Origin: Paracentrotus lividus
Taxonomy: Eukaryota > Echinodermata > Echinoidea > Camarodonta > Echinidae
Length of the DNA stretch: 64,000 nucleotides
Reading direction: 5' to 3'
Assembly: GCA_940671915.1 (NCBI GenBank)
Contig: CALNVZ010002100.1
Location: 5,130,823-5,194,822, forward strand
In this document: positions 62,901 through 64,000 of the stretch, in pieces
Layout: each line of letters starts with the position of its first letter
How positions within the stretch are numbered: the stretch's first letter is position 1
Notes under the pieces: model-generated
Databases searched by the model: none
The model's input: only the letters and a program-made list of their open reading frames with translations
Told to the model about the DNA's origin: nothing
Program-made: the position numbers and the translations under genes

Positions 62901-63617
62901 AGTAACGAAAGGTCTATACTCACATGCCAATGATATAATTGCTGAAGAATGCATAGATGTACAGTTGCGTAGTCTGTGTTTAATATATTTTCTTACCACA
63001 CAAAGTGTGAAACACAAACACCTTTATAAAAAAGAGCTTAGTCTAATAATTTTATTCCCGAGCTGTACATGTAGCTCACTGTGACTGAGGCATAAGCCAG
63101 AAGATTGTTTGGCAGGACTAAAGACATAAAGTTAAAAAATATTTGGGAAGAATATCTTAATAATAAAAAGCTCCACAGGAAAAGATTGCTCTTCACATGC
63201 CCTAATAGTCATAATATGATCCAATATATACCACACAGCTAACATGTTTGGGTGCCAAACATTTTGTGTTGCCACATACATGCATTTCTGTGTAAGTGCA
63301 TGTGACTCACAGCTGAATTGGGTTAATTTCCTATCATTTTGGCAATTCCAAAACCTCACAGCACAAAATAATTTTTAGGTGAAATGTTATCAACCTCTCC
63401 AAATCACTTTTAGACAGTGTCTTCCACATTTCAATATCATGACCAGAACACTAGTTTCACTTTAATATGCACGAACCTCTGAGGAGTCAAATAGGCGGTG
63501 AGAGGCACTGCTTGGTAGTTCTTCCCCAGAAGTCTTGGCTACATGGCAGTCATAGTTTGGGGTTGGCTCCAGTATTTCTGCAGCTCCATACACCAATGGT
63601 ACTGCTTTTACCTTTCC
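32682..63617 (-). CDS. TASOR: TASOR/FAM208-like protein (HUSH scaffold homologue), 5'-partial, 17 exons
   Basis: Seventeen exons join with matching phases to 2,868 codons and a TGA; the N-terminal exons lie beyond 64,000. The first seven exons match the second half of the TASOR pseudo-PARP domain (DUF3715) and what follows it: GKVKAVPLVYG, RPRNVCPYAVVHFTYSDT, YRVWSGQLHNKNG and KKELGDKVLLYILP parallel human GKIKSI, RPRHVCPYAVVSFTY, YTLWKGQL and KPLGDRGYLFLL (human recalled from memory). In vertebrates TASOR scaffolds HUSH with MPP8 and periphilin, directing H3K9me3 silencing of transposons in the nucleus. After about residue 310 the chain is mostly charged and low in complexity, with several motif arrays and an Arg/Gly-Pro-rich C-terminus (RRGRGRGRPPPP). 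It is far longer than human TASOR (about 1,670 residues). I cannot tell TASOR from TASOR2. Family call strong; distal exons moderate. Confidence 0.88.
33392..33441 (-). CDS. TASOR: TASOR-like window exon 16 (50 bp)
   Basis: Acceptor TATCTTAG|AATGGG, donor AATAAG|GTAATT. It encodes NGDNSALSGVPPRNRI plus a split Arg. Phases join exons 15 and 17 exactly. Confidence 0.8.
33731..34205. mobile_element. TA-flanked MITE, family B copy 1
   Basis: TA, then CAGTCTGTGTCAAAAAAAAT, and the complement TTTGACACAGACTG then TA at the right. The 83-codon open frame inside (33,861-34,112) has no recognised transposase motif. Confidence 0.85.
34222..34470 (-). mobile_element. tRNA-derived SINE, minus strand
   Basis: On the minus strand the head reads GATAGCGCAATCGGTTAGAG (A box) and GCGAGTTCGAAACCCGG (B box). 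The tail ends CTGGGTAAATAAAACG and ATTATTATT. It lies in the intron just after exon 15. Confidence 0.82.
34577..38722 (-). CDS. TASOR: TASOR-like window exon 15 (4,146 bp)
   Basis: Acceptor TATTTGCAG|GATAAA, donor ATCAAG|GTTAGT; 1,382 codons with no stop. In order: two ILE(E/Q)RxNxALD repeats; a helix-like segment with LSVDQIRQVIGLYDDVFSRR; 28-residue repeats carrying IKVE; an acidic stretch; six SxF(D/E)RL motifs; a Lys-rich stretch with KDLQ(K/R)E repeats; an acidic region; and near the end one SASEM and an Ala-rich helix (RYAAAAAQVAARSRDD). Probably mostly disordered. The frame is unambiguous; assignment to this gene rests on matching phases and gene direction. Confidence 0.85.
36560..37050 (-). 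repeat. Six SxF(D/E)RL motifs in exon 15
   Basis: In order: RLSAFERLSE, RLSAFDRLSG, RLSAFERLSE (tandem, 15-17 residues apart), then KMSVFDRLNT, RVSVFDRLYV, RVSAFDRLAS further apart. A basic or Lys/Arg residue precedes most copies. Confidence 0.9.
37484..38035 (-). repeat. 28-residue tandem repeats with SUMO-like (I/V)KVE
   Basis: About seven units of the form PTVDQIKPLADNYAPEQGIP plus FLPKIKVE. The GGAATTCC mark (plus strand) recurs every 84 bp (37,650, 37,734, 37,818, 37,902). Units 1, 2 and 5 end IKVE, IKVE and VKVE. Units 3 and 4 have MNVE and MTVE, losing the lysine. The outer units are degenerate. Confidence 0.9.
38478..38665 (-). repeat. Coding repeat pair ILE(E/Q)RxNxALD in exon 15
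   Basis: AILEERPNNALDKNKKQVQA is repeated as TILEQRSNTALDQNQNQVQA about 31 residues later. Confidence 0.85.
39027..39325 (-). CDS. TASOR: TASOR-like window exon 14
   Basis: Acceptor ACTTTTTAG|GCAAGA, donor AACAAG|GTATTC. Basic: KKRGNSKPTAKHHSRS, then TPIIKVESKD (a SUMO-type consensus, IKVE), then PIRLKIKKTQKSY. Phases join exons 13 and 15 exactly. Confidence 0.78.
39854..40306. mobile_element. TA-flanked MITE, family B copy 2
   Basis: Starts CAGTCTGTGTCAAAAAAA, ends in the complement (CCACAGACTG), with TA on both sides. Collinear with copy 1 at 33,731 but with many one-base deletions. Tc1/mariner-like ends; no intact transposase. Confidence 0.82.
40429..41616. mobile_element. TTAA-flanked MITE, family A copy 2, interrupted
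   Basis: The left end CCCTCAAAGACTGCGGGG follows TTAA (40,425-40,428). The right end ATTAGGG precedes TTAA (41,617-41,620). The last ~10 bp are separated from the rest by a 477-bp element of family C inserted at an internal TTAA. It carries the GGGGCCATCATGGCCCC hairpin near the right end. Confidence 0.82.
41125..41601. mobile_element. TTAA-flanked MITE, family C copy 1, nested in family A
   Basis: TTAA lies at 41,121-41,124 and 41,602-41,605. Ends are CTGGTGTATAGTT and AACACTATACACCAGCT. It splits family A copy 2 and shares its ends with the element at 59,065-59,493. Confidence 0.85.
41617..43086. other. Intron 13, right part: no separate gene
   Basis: AT-rich with a short GA repeat near 42,773-42,799. 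The 97-codon frame at 41,701-41,994 has no domain. The segment 42,758-43,086 may be an alternative last coding segment of the TASOR-like gene. Confidence 0.45.
43087..43162 (-). CDS. TASOR: TASOR-like window exon 13
   Basis: Acceptor TTTCACACAG|GTTAAAG. I chose the donor GAACAAG|GTAGTC because it gives phase 1, needed by exon 14. If it is skipped, the frame stays open to a TAA at 42,758, giving a shorter alternative C-terminus. Confidence 0.6.
43621..43729 (-). CDS. TASOR: TASOR-like window exon 12
   Basis: Acceptor GGAGCGCAG|ATCAATG, donor AGGAAG|GTATTT. It encodes SMNGTHPDTSTKEGLAYQIR and QVIHHSRPVKKVEPRK. Phase fits on both sides. Confidence 0.78.
44263..44539 (-). CDS. TASOR: TASOR-like window exon 11
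   Basis: Acceptor ACACTCGCAG|GTCGCT, donor TATCG|GTATGA. It encodes GKSRDDLLKNFDGDLASSRL, QTFLTNHHQINWSLSQGLRV and a Ser/Gly-rich tail. It is one of the few distal exons that look folded. Confidence 0.8.
45043..46030 (-). CDS. TASOR: TASOR-like window exon 10 (988 bp)
   Basis: Acceptor TTACCTTGCAG|AACTCT, donor GAAAGAG|GTAAGG. Lys/Glu-rich and probably disordered. It ends with three spaced copies of a short motif: SASQMRDYLE, SASEMRMFLE, SASEMRQFLN, about 27-28 residues apart. It also holds KRKLEELEGPVKKKMKV, a likely nuclear localisation signal. Confidence 0.85.
46578..47344. mobile_element. TTAA-flanked MITE, family A copy 3
   Basis: TTAA lies at 46,574-46,577 and 47,345-47,348. Ends are CCCTAATCAGACTGGGG and the complement. 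Subterminal hairpins are GGGGCCATGATGGCCCC at both ends. It shares internal sequence with copy 2 (reverse orientation), for example GGCCGCCGATCGCGCGAC, and structure with copy 1. Confidence 0.88.
47345..50809. other. Intron 9, right part: no gene
   Basis: Contains (TG)n/G12 near 48,206-48,231, a G24 run (49,005-49,028) and AT-rich sequence. Open frames such as 50,052-50,402 show no domain and no splice partner. Confidence 0.5.
49005..49028. repeat. G24 homopolymer
   Basis: Twenty-four consecutive G on the plus strand inside intron 9. On the transcribed (minus) sense it is a C run; the template strand could form a G-quadruplex. Confidence 0.9.
50810..51048 (-). CDS. TASOR: TASOR-like window exon 9
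   Basis: Acceptor CTTTTCTCCCAG|CTCCAAGG, donor ATAAG|GTCCGC (weak). It encodes RLDLPPQIKEVASRVHNMLT, a Gly-rich linker, then DDEKIARMRATLQALVEERE, which looks like a helix or coiled coil suited to partner binding. Confidence 0.82.
51191..51685. mobile_element. Small repeat element ending in a hairpin
   Basis: Starts TATGCCTCCGCCC and ends GGTGGCAGAGGCATA. The last 34 bp (51,651-51,684) form a hairpin of ATGCCTCTG with CAGAGGCAT. The inside repeats ATGACC(C)TTGACCTACAT-like and CCAAAATCTAATC-like segments about every 150 bp. No coding sequence. Confidence 0.7.
51799..53568. mobile_element. 1,770-bp non-autonomous transposon carrying a 136-bp satellite
   Basis: Ends are CAGAGCTGCCAAC and its exact complement GTTGGCAGCTCTG. 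A perfect 6-bp duplication TGAACC flanks it (51,793-51,798 and 53,569-53,574). The interior holds about ten tandem units of 135-138 bp (marks GATGAGTTCTTCCGATAAAT and AAGTTTCGGTAC) from about 51,940 to 53,335. No transposase. The superfamily is uncertain; the CAGAG start recalls hAT, but hAT makes 8-bp duplications. Confidence 0.88.
53653..54933 (-). CDS. TASOR: TASOR-like window exon 8 (1,281 bp)
   Basis: Acceptor CTTATACAG|ATATCA, donor AGAGAAG|GTATGG. It opens with HDIEKDHLKRLRFQSSLAKL and FYEQNRELKDMG, a helix that may match the segment after the pseudo-PARP domain of TASOR. The rest is polar and repeat-rich: four 34-residue units (SSGGTPSWDRTDSHS, HKEHDKHWVDTKQVHAN) and four PENDQY(K/R)R units. 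Probably disordered. Confidence 0.85.
53728..53822 (-). repeat. Coding short repeat PENDQY(K/R)R in exon 8
   Basis: Four tandem 8-9-residue units: NNQYRH, PENDQYKR, PENDQYRR, PENDQYKR. A second coding minisatellite in the same exon. Confidence 0.85.
54120..54480 (-). repeat. Coding 102-bp tandem repeat in exon 8
   Basis: The mark CCACCACTAG (plus strand) recurs at 54,144, 54,246, 54,348 and 54,450, exactly 102 bp apart (34 codons). Units are similar enough to suggest recent amplification, and all are in frame. Confidence 0.9.
55160..55613 (-). repeat. 34-bp minisatellite copied from the exon 7/intron junction
   Basis: Thirteen copies of about 34 bp (minus strand: GATCAGTCACCTGACAGGTT then AGTTAGC) include the true junction at 55,592. 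Most copies keep CTGACAG|GTTAGT. The one at 55,311 reads CTGACAG|GTAAGT, a perfect donor consensus. Confidence 0.92.
55592..55742 (-). CDS. TASOR: TASOR-like window exon 7
   Basis: Acceptor TATTTCAG|GTACTG, donor CTGACAG|GTTAGT. It encodes VLKKELGDKVLLYILPTGKT then SSHPKLMHCLVESYRP and MISHLT. Its 3' end is the founding unit of a 13-copy minisatellite. Only this first donor keeps the frame; read-through meets TAG two codons later. Confidence 0.88.
56067..56170 (-). CDS. TASOR: TASOR-like window exon 6
   Basis: Acceptor TCTTTGACAG|CCCAAG, donor GATCTG|GTAAGA. It encodes QANGKYYWYAELHSLSLDDA and VYSRFLNYLSEKDL, which runs straight into exon 7 (VLKKELGDK). Confidence 0.9.
56277..56891. mobile_element. 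TTAA-flanked MITE, family D copy 1
   Basis: Ends AGGACTCATCCGGGCTGGAG and GCCCGGACTCCTCCT inside TTAA (56,273-56,276 and 56,892-56,895). Internally it is partly palindromic, with GACTGTGACATCATC and a TTGAATATTCAAA core. Lies in intron 5. Confidence 0.82.
57272..57375 (-). CDS. TASOR: TASOR-like window exon 5
   Basis: Acceptor TTGTGCACAG|GCCAGA, donor AAGAAG|GTGAAC. It encodes PDDLHALKAVRIKELRLPTK and VFTGTVPVFSRVKE. Its introns carry inverted copies of the same MITE (58,104-58,701 and 56,277-56,891). Confidence 0.87.
58104..58701. mobile_element. TTAA-flanked MITE, family D copy 2, inverted
   Basis: Ends AGGAGGACTCCAGGCTGAAA and CCAGCCCGAAGGAGTTCT inside TTAA. It is the reverse complement of copy 1 over most of its ~600 bp. 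Lies in intron 4, on the other side of exon 5. Confidence 0.82.
58818..58944 (-). CDS. TASOR: TASOR-like window exon 4
   Basis: Acceptor TTTACAG|GTGAGA, donor AAAAT|GTAAGT. It encodes EKYREYSDRSYRVWSGQLHN and KNGNSCRVSLVSFGLSFLPC, aligning with human YTLWKGQL...LCYISL...FLPIKLP (from memory). Confidence 0.9.
59065..59493. mobile_element. TTAA-flanked MITE, family C copy 2
   Basis: TTAA lies at 59,061-59,064 and 59,494-59,497. Ends are AGCTGGTGTACAGTTTTGG and the near-complement (CCAAAACTATACACCAGAT). A GC-richer core (CCGTAACCTTCGGCGTGCGG) parallels that of copy 1 in position only. Confidence 0.8.
59868..60013 (-). CDS. TASOR: TASOR-like window exon 3
   Basis: Acceptor TTCTGCAG|GACACC, donor CATTCG|GTATGT. 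It encodes TPVASSNETTPTRNISIPD and a segment ending DADRPF. This is a variable linker between the VCPYAVV block and the next conserved strand pair. Confidence 0.85.
60640..60752 (-). pseudogene. Partial duplicate of TASOR-like exon 2 (pseudoexon)
   Basis: Repeats the last ~113 bp of exon 2 and its donor (AACAG|GTGAG) at high identity, but lacks the acceptor and the first codons (LFVYDFDDD). It encodes VEFCKRPRNVCPYAVVHF, with Cys where exon 2 has Arg. Similarity ends sharply at both sides. Splicing it in after exon 2 would repeat the domain strand, so it is probably inert. Confidence 0.8.
60790..60840. repeat. Degenerate CCCTAA telomere-like repeat
   Basis: Reads as variants of CCTAA/CCCTAA/CCCTCA (CCTAACCCTAGCCCTCACCC) about 40 bp beyond the end of the exon-2 duplicate. 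Confidence 0.6.
60932..61071 (-). CDS. TASOR: TASOR-like window exon 2
   Basis: Acceptor TTCTTTTGAGCAG|CTTTTT, donor AACAG|GTGAGA. It encodes LFVYDFDDDEVEFRK then RPRNVCPYAVVHFTYSDTG, the family's most recognisable block. A partial copy lies 292 bp downstream. Confidence 0.93.
61470..61956. repeat. Foldback element in intron 1, ~90-bp near-perfect arms
   Basis: GCGAAGTGTTTTATGCTGGA at 61,470 is mirrored at the right end, ending 61,956. The arms agree across about 88 bp with one mismatch seen. The centre is also partly symmetrical (AAATTACTTATTTCTCA / TTTTGAGAAATAAGAAATTT). Confidence 0.88.
62716..62960 (+). mobile_element. tRNA-derived SINE fragment
   Basis: Head with ATGGCTCAATTGGTTAC (A box) and GGGAGGTTCGATTCC (B box). 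The following body is related in layout to the other SINEs (TTATAATACCAAAGACTTATG), but no clear tail is seen. Confidence 0.65.
63477..63617 (-). CDS. TASOR: TASOR-like window exon 1
   Basis: Acceptor TACCACAG|GGAAAGG, donor CAGAG|GTTCG, phase 0 at both ends (47 codons). It encodes GKVKAVPLVYGAAEI, PTPNYDCHVAK and SHRLFDSSE. This parallels human GKIKSI...PTPKHECHVSK in the pseudo-PARP domain (from memory). Confidence 0.88.
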
Positions 63618-63691
63618 CTGTGGTAGATGAAGGTCAACAAGATTGGGGTCAAACATAACTTTTTTCTATCAAAGCCTTTTATACGAGTACC

Positions 63692-64000
63692 GTATTTGCC
63701 CGCATAAAGGCCGCAGAACTTTTGGATAAAATGATGTCGCAAAGTCGGGGTGCGGCTTATACACGACAACAACAAAATCGAGTATTTTCAACCCCTTGAA
63801 AAAAAAATCATGTTTTTGCACATATGGGACTGGTAAAACATTGCAATAGGAACCACAGGAATAGAAGATCTTACCAACAAGTTTGAGCTACATTGTGGAG
63901 ATGAAAAATTATTTTTTCCATGAATAAACCTCAGCACTCTGTTTTCTTTTTAATTGCTGTCGATAATGAGTCATTTCTGAGCAAAACACATGTAAAAAAA
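63692..64000 (+). mobile_element. Left end of an element running off the window
   Basis: CCGTATTTGCCCGCATAAAG then GTCGGGGTGCGGCTTATAC has the look of a DNA-transposon terminal repeat of the GCGGCTTATAC kind. The right end is outside the window. Confidence 0.45.

Overview
The window is animal nuclear DNA: AT-rich, with intron-split genes bounded by GT/AG sites, long repeat-filled introns, tRNA-derived SINEs and many small inverted-repeat (MITE-like) elements. The repeat style (SINEs ending in short trinucleotide tails, GCGCGAAGCGCGAGC-type tandem repeats, fragments of the 'cagtggcggatccagg' kind) suggests a marine invertebrate, possibly a deuterostome such as an echinoderm. That assignment is inference only.

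Two protein-coding genes can be supported, and they converge. Gene 1, on the plus strand (4,236-6,406), has three coding exons that splice in frame to a 123-residue protein that I recognise as TUSC2/FUS1. Gene 2, on the minus strand, enters from beyond the right edge and ends at 32,682. I rebuilt 17 coding exons (63,617 down to 32,682) whose phases agree at every junction, giving 2,868 codons plus a stop. Its first exons match the pseudo-PARP (DUF3715) region of TASOR/FAM208, the scaffold of the HUSH silencing complex. The 5' end, including the start codon, lies outside the window.

The TASOR-like gene is unusual. Its conserved part is cut into small exons (76-299 bp), while the rest sits in long exons of 1.3, 1.0 and 4.1 kb encoding charged, low-complexity, repeat-rich protein. 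It carries short-motif arrays: 28-residue repeats ending in SUMO-like (I/V)KVE, six SxF(D/E)RL motifs and three SASxMRxxL motifs with a fourth degenerate copy. Tandem amplification recurs across the locus: 34-residue repeats in exon 8, 13 copies of the exon-7 splice-donor junction, a 136-bp satellite inside a transposon in intron 8, and about six copies of the terminal exon segment in the presumed 3' UTR.

Layout: 1-4.2 kb, intergenic with a foldback element; 4.2-6.9 kb, TUSC2; 6.9-32 kb, gene-poor and made largely of repeats (a ~2-kb palindrome, a TA-flanked inverted-repeat element inside a tandem array, SINEs, a TTAA-flanked MITE); 32-64 kb, the TASOR-like gene with introns filled by at least six MITE-like families, one nested inside another. 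The two genes have no evident functional link. The striking pairing is a transposon-silencing gene homologue that is itself full of transposons and long inverted repeats.
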